Of a stretch of DNA of 64,000 nt, positions 17,182 through 28,360 are shown in pieces (position 1 is the first letter of the stretch; each line of letters begins with the position of its first letter). The stretch spans positions 992,001-1,056,000 of the forward strand of contig NZ_CP038213.1 of NCBI RefSeq assembly GCF_004526345.1, in the 5' to 3' direction. A program made the position numbers and the translations under genes. The notes under the pieces were generated by a model. It ran no database searches and was not told the origin of the DNA. It saw only the letters and a list, made by a program, of their open reading frames with translations. This stretch comes from Ornithinimicrobium flavum (lineage in GTDB: Bacteria > Actinomycetota > Actinomycetes > Actinomycetales > Dermatophilaceae).

Positions 17182-18678
17182 TCAGGGGGTCCCACTCTCC
17201 CGGTGGTCGCCCTCCCCGGGCCGTTCGTCGTCCGCCGCCCACCACGGTGGGTGAGGACCGTGCCACCTGGCCGCCAGGTCCTCCAGCGTGTCGAGCACCG
17301 GGGGCGGCATCGTATGGTGCGTCTGGCCGTAGCGGGTGCGGATGCGGACCGCACGGGTGCCGTCGGCCGCGGTCGTGACCTCCGTCGTCACCCCTTCAGT
17401 CTCCTTGTCCAGGTTGCAGGACCGGCACGTGCCCTGAGCGTTGCTCGCCGTCGTGGCGCCACCGTCGCGTGCCCGGACGAGGTGGTCGACGTCCTGGATG
17501 GGGGCGTGGCACCACGGCACGGCGCACTCCTGGTCGCGGGTCACCACCAACCTGCGCAGCGGCCCGGTGAACAGTCGGCGCCGCCCGTCGACGTCCTGGA
17601 CGGTGGAGTCGACGGGGTCGAGGAAGAGTCGGCGCAGCCAGGCCCGGGAGGACCCGACGTCGCCGCCACGGCTGCTCCCCGTGGCGGCGATCAGACGCGC
17701 CAGCACGGCCGGGACAGGGCCGTAACCGGGCACCCGGGCGGAGTCAGCACCGTCGTCGACGAGCGATCGGTCCGTCATGACCAGCCCGATCTCGACGGGC
17801 ATCCCCTCCCGCGCCGGATCCACGCCCGTGACGCGGTGGACGAGCTCGTCCGCCCTCAGCTGGGCCACGGTCGGGACGTCATCACCGGACCCGGTTGCCC
17901 CGGCGGCCCGTGCCGCCCGGGCGTGCTCGTCCAGCGCCTTGTGCACCGCGACACCCTCGACCAGGGGGAGGAGCCCGCCCAGCCTCACCATGCCGTCGGC
18001 CGCAGGCCGGATCGAGACGTAGCGGTCCTGGAGGGCACGGGTGTGCCGCTGCACGAATCCCCTCCGGTCGGTCTCGTAGGCCAGGGACGCCGCCTTCTTC
18101 GCCAGCCGCCCCTCCGAGCAGGTCCCGAGGACGGGCGCCAGCCGGGAGTCGACCTCCCGCGCCTCGCCGTCCCCGAGGTCCTGCGTCTCCCGGACCACCA
18201 GGGACGCCGCCCACTCCGAGATCCGCCCGTCGCGGAGGGCCTGGAGCGTGTGGGGGAGCCGGTCGTGCAGCGACCGGGCCATCCCGATCAGCGCCCGGGA
18301 CCGGTGCGGCGAGACGCCCCGGGCGAGCGACACCTCGAGCGTCACACCCTCCCGCTCCCGTCGGCGATGGCCCAGCTCACCTCTGGTCGGCTCCCGCTCC
18401 AGAGCAGCCTGCTCGTCCAGGTCGACCGTGAGGGCGGCCTGGGCGCCGGCGCAGACGTTCTTGAGGCGCTCCAGCTCGGCCAGGACAGCCACGCGCTGCG
18501 CCTGGTCCATCGGCTCGCCCGCCCCCGCGAGCAGGTCGGCGAGCTGCCGGACCTGCACGAGCACCCCCGGTGCCGGCCCCCGGAGCGACACCCCCCTGGG
18601 CGTGGTCACGGACACCGACGCTCCTGCGGCCACCACCTCGCGCGGCGGCGGAAGCCCCTGCTGGGTCGCGACCGACAT
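17182..18678 (-). CDS. DUF222 and HNH endonuclease protein (13E12-repeat type)
   Basis: Protein of 498 residues with an N-terminal DUF222 helical domain and a C-terminal HNH nuclease domain (ECAVPWCHAPIQDVDHL, GGATTASNAQGTCRSCNLDK). Such genes are repeated many times in actinobacterial genomes, and their natural role is unknown; some are thought to be mobile. ATG 18678 begins MSVATQQGL; a start 13 codons upstream is less likely. The gene sits alone and opposite its neighbours, where manA might be expected, which suggests insertion into a conserved block. Confidence 0.85.
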   Translation of the reverse strand: MSVATQQGLPPPREVVAAGASVSVTTPRGVSLRGPAPGVLVQVRQLADLLAGAGEPMDQAQRVAVLAELERLKNVCAGAQAALTVDLDEQAALEREPTRGELGHRRREREGVTLEVSLARGVSPHRSRALIGMARSLHDRLPHTLQALRDGRISEWAASLVVRETQDLGDGEAREVDSRLAPVLGTCSEGRLAKKAASLAYETDRRGFVQRHTRALQDRYVSIRPAADGMVRLGGLLPLVEGVAVHKALDEHARAARAAGATGSGDDVPTVAQLRADELVHRVTGVDPAREGMPVEIGLVMTDRSLVDDGADSARVPGYGPVPAVLARLIAATGSSRGGDVGSSRAWLRRLFLDPVDSTVQDVDGRRRLFTGPLRRLVVTRDQECAVPWCHAPIQDVDHLVRARDGGATTASNAQGTCRSCNLDKETEGVTTEVTTAADGTRAVRIRTRYGQTHHTMPPPVLDTLEDLAARWHGPHPPWWAADDERPGEGDHRESGTP

Positions 18679-18793
18679 ACCCACCCCCCGTTCGGTGCAC
18701 CCCCTCCCGAGATGCAACTGCCACGCACGCTAACCCCCACCACCGACAAGCCTCCTGACCTGCGGAAACAACCCCGTGTGCCACACTCCGGGG

Positions 18794-19751
18794 GTGAGCG
18801 ACCCGGCCCAGCCCCCCGCCCCTCCGCGTGACCGCGACCGTGACCGTGACCTCGACCCCATCGCGCGCCATACCCGGTCCCGGCGCGAGTTGGAGGACGG
18901 CATCGAGCAGGACTTCCGCCGCAACCTGTCCTACGGCGAGTACCTCGACCTGCACCGCGTGCTCTCGGCCCAGCACCCGCAGGCGGTCCCCCCGCGCCAC
19001 GACGAGCTGCTCTTCATCATCCAGCACCAGACCTCCGAGCTGTGGCTCAAGCTCATGCTCCACGAGCTCACCTCGGCCCGGGAGCTCGTCCGCTCCGACG
19101 ACCTGCAGCCGGCGCTGAAGCGGATCGCTCGCGTCAAGCACATCCAGCACACCCTCACCGAGCAGTGGTCGGTGCTCGCCACGCTGACGCCCAGCGAGTA
19201 CGCCCTGTTCCGCTCCTTCCTCGCCACGGGTTCGGGCTTCCAGTCCTGGCAGTACCGCGCCGTCGAGTTCTCCCTCGGCAACAAGAACGCCGACATGCTG
19301 CGGGTCTTCGCCCACGACCCCGAGGTGCACGCGGAGCTGGACCGGCTCCTGCACGAGCCCAGCCTCTACGACGAGGTGCTGCGCTGGCTCGCCCGGCAGG
19401 GTCACCCCGTCCCGGCGGAGGTGCTCGACCGGGACGTCACCGCGCCCTACGAGAGCCACGAGGGCGTGGTCGACGTCTTCGCCGCGTCTACGCGGACCCG
19501 GCACGGCACTGGGTCGAGTACCACGTCGCCGAGGACCTCGGGACGTGGAGGACAACTTCCAGGTATGGCGCTTCCGTCACCTCAAGACCGTGGAGCGGAT
19601 CATCGGCTCCAAGCGGGGGACCGGCGGGTCCTCCGGGGTGCCCTTCCTGCGCCGCGCGCTCGACCTGACGTTCTTCCCCGAGCTCTACGACGTGCGGGCC
19701 CGGGTGCAGGACGTCACGCCGGAGGGCTACCACGGGGGTGAGGGCGCGTGA
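18794..19751 (+). pseudogene. kynA: tryptophan 2,3-dioxygenase, two frameshifts
   Basis: Heme enzyme that opens the indole ring of L-tryptophan to N-formylkynurenine. LSYGEYLDLHRVL, DELLFIIQHQTSELWLKLML (heme-pocket His) and [17 protein letters not shown] are in one frame. [20 protein letters not shown], with the proximal His region, is in another. Two single-base losses, near 19486 and 19533, explain the break: adding G to gccgcgtctac and one base to ctcgggacg restores [18 protein letters not shown] and then VEDNFQVW. The repaired protein is about 319 residues, slightly longer than usual because of an Arg/Asp-rich N-terminus. Its stop overlaps kynureninase by GTGA. Confidence 0.8.
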
Positions 19752-20986
19752 GCACCGCACCGACCCGGGAGGACGCGCAGCGGCTCGACGCGGCCGACCC
19801 GCTGGCCGCCCACGCGGCCCGGTTCGAGAGGGCCGAGGGCGTCGTCGCCTACTTCGACGGCAACAGCCTCGGGCGACCCGTCGCCGGCACCGCCGAGGAG
19901 ATGGCCCGCTTCGTCGGGCACGACTGGGGCAGCCGGCTCATCCGCTCCTGGGACGAGGCCTGGATGGGGTGGCCGGAGGAGACCGGCGACCTCGTCGGCT
20001 CGGCAGCCCTGGGCGCCGCTCCGGGCCAGACGGTCGTCGCCGACTCCACGACGGTGCTGCTCTACAAGGTCCTGCGGGCCCTGGCGGACCACCAGGTCGC
20101 GGTCGACCCGCGCCGGACCGAGCTGGTCCTGGACACCGACAACTTCCCGACCGACCGCTACGTGGCCGAGGGGATCGCCGCCGAGCGGGGTCTGACCCTG
20201 CGCTGGATCGACGTCGACCCGGCCGCGGGCGTGACCCTCGAGCAGGTCGAGGAGGCGGTCGGGCCCCGCACCGGGGTGGTCCTGCTCTCGCACGTCGCCT
20301 ACAGGTCGGGCTGGGTCGCCGACGCGGGGCCGATCACGGCGGCCGTCCACGACGCGGGCGGGCTCGTCCTGTGGGACACCTGCCACTCCGCGGGCTCGGT
20401 GCCGGTGCACGCCGACGACTGGAGGTGGGACGCCGCGGTGGGGTGCGACTACAAGTACCTCAACGGTGGCCCGGGGGCGCCGGCGCACGCCTACCTCGCG
20501 CGCCGACTCCACGACCTGCCCACGCTGCGGCAGCCGGTACAGGGCTGGATGGGCCGGCGTGACCCCTTCCTCATGGAGCAGGGCTACGTGCCCGCCGGGG
20601 GCGTCCGGTCCCTCGTCAGCGGCACCCCTCCGGTCGTCGGGATGCTCCCCCTCCGGCGGGCCCTGCGGATGCTCCAGGAGGCCGGGATCGAGCAGGTCCG
20701 GGAGAAGTCGTTGCGGCTGACCGACCTCGCGCTGCAGATCGTCGACGCCTGGCCCGCCGAGCTCGGCGTCACGGTGGCCAGCCCTCGCGAGCGGGCCCGG
20801 CGCGGGGGCCACCTCACCCTGCGGCACCCGGACTTCCGCGAGGTCAACGCCCGGCTGTGGGAGCGCGGGGTCATCCCCGACTTCCGTGCCCCCGACGGGC
20901 TGCGGCTGGGGCTGGCGCCCCTGTCCACGACGTTCGTCGAGGTGTGGGACGGTCTGGCCGCGGTCCGGGAGGAGCTCGGCGGATAG
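19748..20986 (+). CDS. kynU: kynureninase
   Basis: PLP enzyme of 412 residues that cleaves L-kynurenine to anthranilate and alanine. [14 protein letters not shown] and [13 protein letters not shown] are near the N-terminus. [14 protein letters not shown] carries the PLP-binding aspartate. [15 protein letters not shown] carries the Schiff-base lysine near residue 237. The start overlaps the kynA stop (GTGA), indicating translational coupling. No kynurenine formamidase gene is adjacent. The TAG stop doubles as the first three bases of the -10 box of the mycothione reductase gene. Confidence 0.93.
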   Translation: MSTAPTREDAQRLDAADPLAAHAARFERAEGVVAYFDGNSLGRPVAGTAEEMARFVGHDWGSRLIRSWDEAWMGWPEETGDLVGSAALGAAPGQTVVADSTTVLLYKVLRALADHQVAVDPRRTELVLDTDNFPTDRYVAEGIAAERGLTLRWIDVDPAAGVTLEQVEEAVGPRTGVVLLSHVAYRSGWVADAGPITAAVHDAGGLVLWDTCHSAGSVPVHADDWRWDAAVGCDYKYLNGGPGAPAHAYLARRLHDLPTLRQPVQGWMGRRDPFLMEQGYVPAGGVRSLVSGTPPVVGMLPLRRALRMLQEAGIEQVREKSLRLTDLALQIVDAWPAELGVTVASPRERARRGGHLTLRHPDFREVNARLWERGVIPDFRAPDGLRLGLAPLSTTFVEVWDGLAAVREELGG

Positions 20987-20989
20987 CCT
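20984..20989 (+). promoter_or_regulatory. -10 box (TAGCCT) for mycothione reductase, overlapping the kynU stop
   Basis: TAGCCT with a 7-nt spacer to GTG 20997. Its first three bases are the kynU TAG stop codon. Confidence 0.5.
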
Positions 20990-20996
20990 CGTGCCC

Positions 20997-22478
20997 GTGA
21001 GCGAACCCACCTCCTTCGACCTCGTCATCATCGGCAGCGGCTCCGGCAACTCCCTGGTCACCCCGGACCTCGAGGGCGGCCGCACCGCTGTCGTCGACGG
21101 AGGGCCGCGCTTCGGAGGCACCTGCCTCAACGTCGGCTGCATACCCACCAAGATGTTCGTGCACGCCGCCGAGGTCGCCGCCACCGTGCGGGACGCCGCA
21201 CGCTTCGGGGTCGACGCCACGCTGGACGGGGTGCGCTGGCGCGACATCCGGGACCGCATCTTCGGTCGGATCGACCCGATCAGCGACGGCGGGCGCGACT
21301 ACCGCCGCGACGCCGACCACACGGAGGCCTACCTGGGGCACGCCCGGTTCGTCGACGACCGGGTGCTGGAGGTGGAGATCACCCGCCCCGGCGGGGGGCA
21401 CGAGGTCGGCTCCGTCCACCGCATCACCGGGGACTCCGTCGTCATCGCCGCCGGTGCCCGACCGCACGTCCCGCAGCCGGTGCTGGACTCCGGCGTCCCC
21501 TTCCACACCTCCGACACGGTCATGCGCATCGAGGAGCTGCCCGCCAGCATGGTCATCCTGGGCGGTGGGGTCATCAGCGCCGAGTTCGCCCACGTCTTCT
21601 CCTCCCTCGGGGTGCGGGTGAGCGTGGTCGTCCGGGGCGGGCGGATGCTCAGCGCGGTGGACGCCGAGATCTCGGCTGCCTTCACCGACCTGGCCCGCGC
21701 CCAGTGGGACCTGCGCACGAACGCCCCCGTAGGAGCCGTGCGGGCCGGCGGGGAAGGGGTCGAGCTGCTCCTGGACGACGGCTCGATCGTCACCGGCGAG
21801 CTGCTCCTCGTGGCGACCGGCCGGGTGCCCAACACCGACGACCTGGGGCTCGAGCGCACGGGGGTGCGTCTGCACGACGACGGGCGGGTGGTCGTCGACG
21901 AGCACGGCCGCACCGACGTGGACGGGGTGTGGGCGCTCGGGGACGTGAGCTCCCCGTACCAGCTCAAGCACGTGGCCAACCAGGAGGCGCGGGTCGTCGC
22001 CCACAACCTGGCGCACCCCGACGACCTCATGTCCTTCGACCACCGCTACGTCCCCGCCGCCGTCTTCACCCACCCGCAGGTGGCGCACGTGGGCCTGACC
22101 GAGCAGGAGGCCCGGGACCAGGGGTATGACGTGACCACCAAGACGCAGCGCTACGGCGACACCGCCTACGGCTGGGCCCTGGAGGACACCACGGGCCTGT
22201 TCAAGCTGGTCGCCGACCGGCGGACCGGTCGGCTGCTGGGCGCCCACGTCATGGGCCCGCACTCCTCCACGCTCGTCCAGCCCGTGATCCAGGCCCTGTC
22301 CCTCGCCGGCCCCGGGGGAGGACCCACCGCGCTCGAGCTCGCCCGGGGGCAGTACTGGATCCACCCCGCCCTCGCCGAGGTCCTGGAGAACGCCCTCCTC
22401 GGGCTGGAGGTCGCGCCCCACCACGACGTGACCGCCGACTACGACCCCAGCGGCGAGGAGGTCGACGGCAGCGGCTGA
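20997..22478 (+). CDS. mtr: mycothione reductase
   Basis: FAD disulfide reductase of 493 residues that reduces mycothiol disulfide with NADPH, maintaining thiol redox balance in Actinomycetota. The FAD site IIGSGSGNSLV is at the N-terminus. The redox-active pair lies in FGGTCLNVGCIPTKMFVHAA. The NAD(P) site is MVILGGGVISAEFAHVFSSLG. GVWALGDVSSPYQLKHVAN is the second FAD motif. The C-terminal YWIHPALAEVLENAL holds the catalytic His-Glu. GRVPNTDDL and the ALGDVSS motif fit Mtr better than lipoamide dehydrogenase or mercuric reductase. It follows kynU by 10 nt. Confidence 0.92.
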   Translation: MSEPTSFDLVIIGSGSGNSLVTPDLEGGRTAVVDGGPRFGGTCLNVGCIPTKMFVHAAEVAATVRDAARFGVDATLDGVRWRDIRDRIFGRIDPISDGGRDYRRDADHTEAYLGHARFVDDRVLEVEITRPGGGHEVGSVHRITGDSVVIAAGARPHVPQPVLDSGVPFHTSDTVMRIEELPASMVILGGGVISAEFAHVFSSLGVRVSVVVRGGRMLSAVDAEISAAFTDLARAQWDLRTNAPVGAVRAGGEGVELLLDDGSIVTGELLLVATGRVPNTDDLGLERTGVRLHDDGRVVVDEHGRTDVDGVWALGDVSSPYQLKHVANQEARVVAHNLAHPDDLMSFDHRYVPAAVFTHPQVAHVGLTEQEARDQGYDVTTKTQRYGDTAYGWALEDTTGLFKLVADRRTGRLLGAHVMGPHSSTLVQPVIQALSLAGPGGGPTALELARGQYWIHPALAEVLENALLGLEVAPHHDVTADYDPSGEEVDGSG

Positions 22479-22502
22479 GCAGGGACTCCCGGGCCTGCCA
22501 CG

Positions 22503-22508
22503 TAGCAT
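22503..22508 (+). promoter_or_regulatory. -10 box (TAGCAT) for ahcY
   Basis: TAGCAT with a 6-nt spacer to ATG 22515; no Shine-Dalgarno sequence intervenes. Confidence 0.55.
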
Positions 22509-22514
22509 GACCCC

Positions 22515-23978
<1,464 letters not shown>

Positions 23979-24024
23979 CGCCGGCCCGCGCCGGCCCCGG
24001 CCCGGCATACCGCAGGAGGACCCC

Positions 24025-24702
24025 GTGAGCTCCAAGCTTCTCGTCGTCGACGACGACCAGGCCCTGGCCGAGATGCTCGGCATCGTCCTGCGCAAGGAGG
24101 GCTACGAGGTCGCCACGTGCGGCGACGGCGGGCGGGCGCTCCCCATGTTCCGCGAGTTCCGCCCCGACCTGGTGCTGCTGGACGTCATGCTCCCCACCCA
24201 GGACGGCATCGAGGTATGCCGTCAGCTCCGGCTGGAGTCCGGGGTCCCCGTGGTGATGCTCACCGCCCGCACCGACACCCGGGACGTCGTCGCCGGGCTC
24301 GAGGCGGGCGCCGACGACTACGTCGTCAAGCCGTTCAAGCCCCAGGAGCTGCTGGCGCGGATCCAGGCGCGGCTGCGGCGGACCGACGGGACGGAGGACC
24401 GGCGCCTGCAGGTCGGTGACGTCATCATCGACGTCGCGGGCCACCAGGTGACGCGCGCCGGGGAGACGATCCCCCTCACCCCCCTCGAGTTCGACCTGCT
24501 CGTGGCCCTCGCCAGCAAGCCCTCCCAGGTCTTCGACCGGGAGTCGCTGCTGGAGCAGGTGTGGGGCTACCGCCATGCGGGGGACACCCGCCTGGTCAAC
24601 GTCCACGTCCAGCGCCTGCGGAGCAAGATCGAGCTGGACCCGGAGAACCCCCAGATCGTGGTGACCGTGCGTGGCGTCGGGTACAAGGCCGGCCATCCCT
24701 GA
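24025..24702 (+). CDS. mtrA: response regulator MtrA
   Basis: OmpR-family regulator of 225 residues. The receiver domain has the acidic pocket VVDDDQ, the phospho-acceptor aspartate in VLLDVMLP and the switch lysine in VVKPFKP. The winged-helix domain contains TPLEFDLLVALASKP and HVQRLRSKIE. MtrA coordinates cell-wall hydrolases, division and osmotic response in actinobacteria. The gene starts at GTG 24025 after a GCAGGAGG site. mtrB overlaps its 3' end and lpqB follows, giving the classic mtrA-mtrB-lpqB operon. Confidence 0.96.
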   Translation: MSSKLLVVDDDQALAEMLGIVLRKEGYEVATCGDGGRALPMFREFRPDLVLLDVMLPTQDGIEVCRQLRLESGVPVVMLTARTDTRDVVAGLEAGADDYVVKPFKPQELLARIQARLRRTDGTEDRRLQVGDVIIDVAGHQVTRAGETIPLTPLEFDLLVALASKPSQVFDRESLLEQVWGYRHAGDTRLVNVHVQRLRSKIELDPENPQIVVTVRGVGYKAGHP

Positions 24703-26443
24703 CCCGGGCCCCGGGGGGTGGGCGCTGGCACGCTGGTGGCGGGCGTCCCTGCGGCGGCGCGTCATCCTGACGACCGTGCTCGTCGGCACCGTGCTCGCGC
24801 TCCTGCTCGGGACCTTCCTCTACCAGCGGGTGGCCCGCGGACTGGTCGAGCAGGCCGTCGACAACGCCCAGCGGGACGCTGCCCAGCAGGTGTCCCAGGC
24901 CCAGGAGGCCTTCGACTCCACGGACCGCACGGACGACTTCGGCCTGCGCACGCTGGCTCGTGAGCAGATCGACACCATGGTCGGGACCAGCGCGGACGAC
25001 GGGCGTCGGGTGCTCCTGCTGCCGGCGCTGGAGAACGACCCGGCCCCGGTGGTCGAGGCCATGTGGATCGGGCTGTCCACGCCGCAGGCGCCGCCGGGGC
25101 TGCAGGAGGCCGTCAGCGCGGACCCCGAGAACCAGCAGACGATCGTGGTGCCCGTCGCCCTGGACGGTCAGGAGACGCCGGTGACGGCGACTGTGATCGG
25201 CTCGCGCGTGACCCTGCCCCGTGCGGGGGCCTACGACCTGCTGCTGGTCTACTCCCTGGAGCGGGAGCAGCAGACGCTGGCCCTGGTGCGCCAGCTCTTC
25301 CTCGGCGGCGGGGGAGGCCTGGTCCTGCTCATGGCCGGTCTGGCCGTGGTCGCCACCCGCATGGTCACGCGCCCGGTGGCCAAGGTGGCCCACGTCTCCC
25401 AGCAGCTGGCCCGCGGGATGCTGGACGAGCGGGTGCCCGTGCACGGCCACGACGAGATCGCCCAGCTCGCGACCTCGTTCAACACGATGGCCGACTCCCT
25501 GCAGCACCAGATCCGCGAGCTGCGCTCGCTGTCCCAGCTGCAGCAGCGCTTCGTCTCCGACGTCTCGCACGAGCTGCGCACCCCCCTGACGACGATGCGG
25601 ATGGCGGCCGACGTCCTGCACAGCTCGCGCGAGGACTTCCCCCTGCCCGTCGCCCGGTCGGCCGAGCTGCTCGACCAGGAGCTGGACCGCTTCGAGGAGC
25701 TGCTGTCCGAGCTGCTGGAGATCAGCCGGTTCGACTCCGGCGCCGTCACCCTCGAGCGCCACGAGGAGGACCTCGTCGCCCTGGTGCAGGCGGCCGTGGA
25801 CGGCGTCCGCCCGCTGGCGGACCGGCTCGGCAGCGAGCTCGTGCTCCACCTCCCGGCCGCGCCGGTGCCGGTCCAGATGGACGGGCGGCGGATCTCCCGC
25901 GTGCTGCGCAACCTGCTGACCAACGCGGTGGAGCACGGTGAGGGCCGCCCGGTGGAGGTCGTCGTCGCGGCCACCCCGCAGGTGGCCTCCTGCTCGGTCC
26001 GCGATCACGGCATCGGGCTGACGACCGACCAGCAGCAGCACGTCTTCGACCGGTTCTGGCGGGCCGACACCTCCCGTGCCCGCACCACCGGGGGCACCGG
26101 CCTGGGGCTCGCCATCGCCCTCGAGGACGCCCGGGTCCACGGTGGCTGGCTGCAGGTCGGGAGCGCACCGGGCCAGGGGGCCTGCTTCCGGCTCCTGCTG
26201 CCTCGCTCGGCCACCTACGTCATCGCCGACGAGCCGGCACCCGTGCCCCCTCCGGCCCCGGCGCCCTCGCCGGCCCCGCACGAGGTCCGGGCCCCGGTGC
26301 CCGTCGCCGCGCGCGCACCGGGACGGGGGGCCGAATCGCGCCCCCTCCCCGAGCCGGTCCCCGTCCCCGGCCCCTCCACCCCGGAGGACGCCTTCGTCCC
26401 ACCCGTGACCCTGGCGCTCGCCGCCCGGGAGGAGAGACCATGA
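24671..26443 (+). CDS. mtrB: sensor histidine kinase MtrB
   Basis: Membrane histidine kinase of 590 residues. Two helices (VILTTVLVGTVLALLLGTFL and LVLLMAGLAVVAT) flank an extracellular sensor of ~165 residues. HAMP follows near 215-270. The phospho-histidine is in FVSDVSHELRTPLTTMRM. The ATPase part shows LLTNAVEHGEG, DHGIGL and GGTGLGLAIALEDARVHGG. After the kinase there is a ~75-residue Pro/Ala-rich tail (PAPVPPPAPAPSPAP) absent from compact MtrB proteins. The GTG start overlaps mtrA by 32 nt; a start nearer RRRVILTT cannot be excluded. The 3' end overlaps lpqB as ATGA. Confidence 0.94.
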   Translation: MASGTRPAIPDPGPGGWALARWWRASLRRRVILTTVLVGTVLALLLGTFLYQRVARGLVEQAVDNAQRDAAQQVSQAQEAFDSTDRTDDFGLRTLAREQIDTMVGTSADDGRRVLLLPALENDPAPVVEAMWIGLSTPQAPPGLQEAVSADPENQQTIVVPVALDGQETPVTATVIGSRVTLPRAGAYDLLLVYSLEREQQTLALVRQLFLGGGGGLVLLMAGLAVVATRMVTRPVAKVAHVSQQLARGMLDERVPVHGHDEIAQLATSFNTMADSLQHQIRELRSLSQLQQRFVSDVSHELRTPLTTMRMAADVLHSSREDFPLPVARSAELLDQELDRFEELLSELLEISRFDSGAVTLERHEEDLVALVQAAVDGVRPLADRLGSELVLHLPAAPVPVQMDGRRISRVLRNLLTNAVEHGEGRPVEVVVAATPQVASCSVRDHGIGLTTDQQQHVFDRFWRADTSRARTTGGTGLGLAIALEDARVHGGWLQVGSAPGQGACFRLLLPRSATYVIADEPAPVPPPAPAPSPAPHEVRAPVPVAARAPGRGAESRPLPEPVPVPGPSTPEDAFVPPVTLALAAREERP

Positions 26444-28224
26444 CCCGCCACCCGAGCGCCGGCCGCCGCCGGACCGGCCTCCTGGTCGTGGCGGTCCTCG
26501 TCCTGGGCGGGTGCTCCAGCCAGCTCCCGACCTCTCCCCAGCCGCGGGCGGGCCTTCCGGTCTCGGTGCAGGCGCGGCCCGACGTCGAGCGCATCCTCAA
26601 CCCGCCCCAGCCGGGGGCCACGGCGGCGGAGGTGGTCCGGGGCTTCCTCCAGGCGAACGTCGGGTTCGCGGACGACGGTGACGTCCCCCGCTCCTACCTC
26701 ACCGCGGAGCTCGCGAGCCGGTGGGTGCCGACCAGCGCCGTCCTGGTCGTGGACGGCACCCCGGAGGTGACCTCCGTCGACGGGCGCGAGGTCACCGTCG
26801 CGGTCCAGGTGGCCGGTCGCATCGACGCCGAGGGCCGGCTGCTGGAGCAGACGTCGACCTCGCGCACCACGCAGAGCTTCACGATGAGCCGGGTCGGTCA
26901 GGAGTGGCGCATCTCGGCCTTCCCCGAGGGGTTCGGCGTCTGGCTCACCCGCGCCGACCTCGAGCAGTCCTTCCGGCCCACGACGCTCTACTACCTCAAC
27001 CCGCACGGCAACACCTTCGTCCCCGAGGTGCGCTGGCTCCCCGTCGGCGACGGGCGACCCACCGCTCTGGTGCGCGCACAGCTGGCGCCGGTGCCGGACC
27101 ACCTCGAGGGAGCGGTGCGCACCGCCGTCACCGACGACGTCCGGCTGGGCGCAGCCTCGGTCCCGGTGGACCCCCGCACCTCGGTGGCGGTGGTGCAGCT
27201 CACCGGTGCCGGCCTCGCGGCGGACACCCAGCTCACGGCGGCGCTCCAGGCCCAGCTCGCGCACGCGCTGCTGGCCCTGCCCGGCGTGTCCGGCGTCCAG
27301 GTGCAGCTGGCCGGCCAGCCGCTCACCCTCGGCCAGGACGGCCCCATCACGGCCTCGACCCAGCTGCCCTACCACGACGTCGAGCGCAACGTCGACATGG
27401 TCCTGCTGCGGGTGGGCACCCGGTTCCGCCCCATCGACGCCACCCAGTCCACCCTGCGCGACCTGCCCCAGGAGCGCACCGAGGCCCTGGAGCTCCCGGA
27501 GCTGGGAGCCTCGTGGACCGACGTCGCGGCGAGTGCGGACCTGCAGGACTTCGCGGCGGTCTCGGTGGACCGCACCTCGTTCTGGCGGTGGCGTCAGGGC
27601 GTGGAGACGAGCAACGACGGCATCGGGGACGCGCTGACCCCGCCGGCCGTGGACCCGCTGGGCGGTTTCTGGATCGGCGGGGTGAGCCGGTCCACCGGCG
27701 AGCCCCGCATCTGGATCGCCGAGCCGGACGACCTCGGGACGGCCCGGCCCCTGGAGGTGCCGTGGCTGCATGCCCGGGACCGCCTCCACATGATCTCGGT
27801 CTCGCCCGACGGCAGCCGCGCCGTGCTCGTGGTCGCCGACACCTCCTCGGAGCGGCGCCGGATGGTGCTGGCGGGCGTCGAGCGGGACGGCGCGGGTCGC
27901 CCCGTCGGCCTGACCGAGGGTGTCCCGGTCGCGCCGCACCTCAGCGACGTCGCCACGGCACGGTGGGCGTCCGCTGGCGACCTGTACCTGGTCGCCCGCC
28001 GGCCGGACGACCCGAGGATGCGGGTCTTCAGCCTGCGGGTGGGGGAGTGGCTCTCACCCATCGGGGCGCGCGACGCCCTGGAGCCGGTCGACGTGCTCCC
28101 CGTGCCGCGCAGCGGTGGTGCCGAGCCCATCGCCCGCACCGCGGACGGCCGGTTCCACACCACCGAAGGCTCGGGGTGGTACGGCGCCCGCAACGGTGAC
28201 GAGCTCGTCGTCCCCGGGGGCTGA
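26440..28224 (+). CDS. lpqB: lipoprotein LpqB
   Basis: Lipoprotein of 594 residues. The signal peptide ends in the lipobox VLVLGGCSS, with the lipidated cysteine near residue 24. The N-terminal half has GerMN-like domains (TTLYYLNPHGNTFVPEVRWL); the C-terminal half is beta-propeller-like (LHMISVSPDGSRAVLVVADT). LpqB interacts with MtrB outside the membrane and tunes MtrA signalling in mycobacteria and Streptomyces. ATG 26440 overlaps the mtrB stop by 4 nt. Confidence 0.93.
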   Translation: MTRHPSAGRRRTGLLVVAVLVLGGCSSQLPTSPQPRAGLPVSVQARPDVERILNPPQPGATAAEVVRGFLQANVGFADDGDVPRSYLTAELASRWVPTSAVLVVDGTPEVTSVDGREVTVAVQVAGRIDAEGRLLEQTSTSRTTQSFTMSRVGQEWRISAFPEGFGVWLTRADLEQSFRPTTLYYLNPHGNTFVPEVRWLPVGDGRPTALVRAQLAPVPDHLEGAVRTAVTDDVRLGAASVPVDPRTSVAVVQLTGAGLAADTQLTAALQAQLAHALLALPGVSGVQVQLAGQPLTLGQDGPITASTQLPYHDVERNVDMVLLRVGTRFRPIDATQSTLRDLPQERTEALELPELGASWTDVAASADLQDFAAVSVDRTSFWRWRQGVETSNDGIGDALTPPAVDPLGGFWIGGVSRSTGEPRIWIAEPDDLGTARPLEVPWLHARDRLHMISVSPDGSRAVLVVADTSSERRRMVLAGVERDGAGRPVGLTEGVPVAPHLSDVATARWASAGDLYLVARRPDDPRMRVFSLRVGEWLSPIGARDALEPVDVLPVPRSGGAEPIARTADGRFHTTEGSGWYGARNGDELVVPGG

Positions 28225-28360
28225 GCCCGCCGCGGTCCTCCCCGACGCCTGAGCCGGCGGCGTGCGTGACCGGCTCCCTGTCCGCGACCTGTCGCCGCGC
28301 GGTCGCGCCCACCTGTGGACGAGGCATGGGCCCTATCCCACCGTCCTGACAGGCTGGGGT

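Noticed and set aside
24718-24963. Alternative mtrB start or separate small gene at GTG 24718
   Set aside because: It is out of frame with the kinase domains and has no domain of its own.
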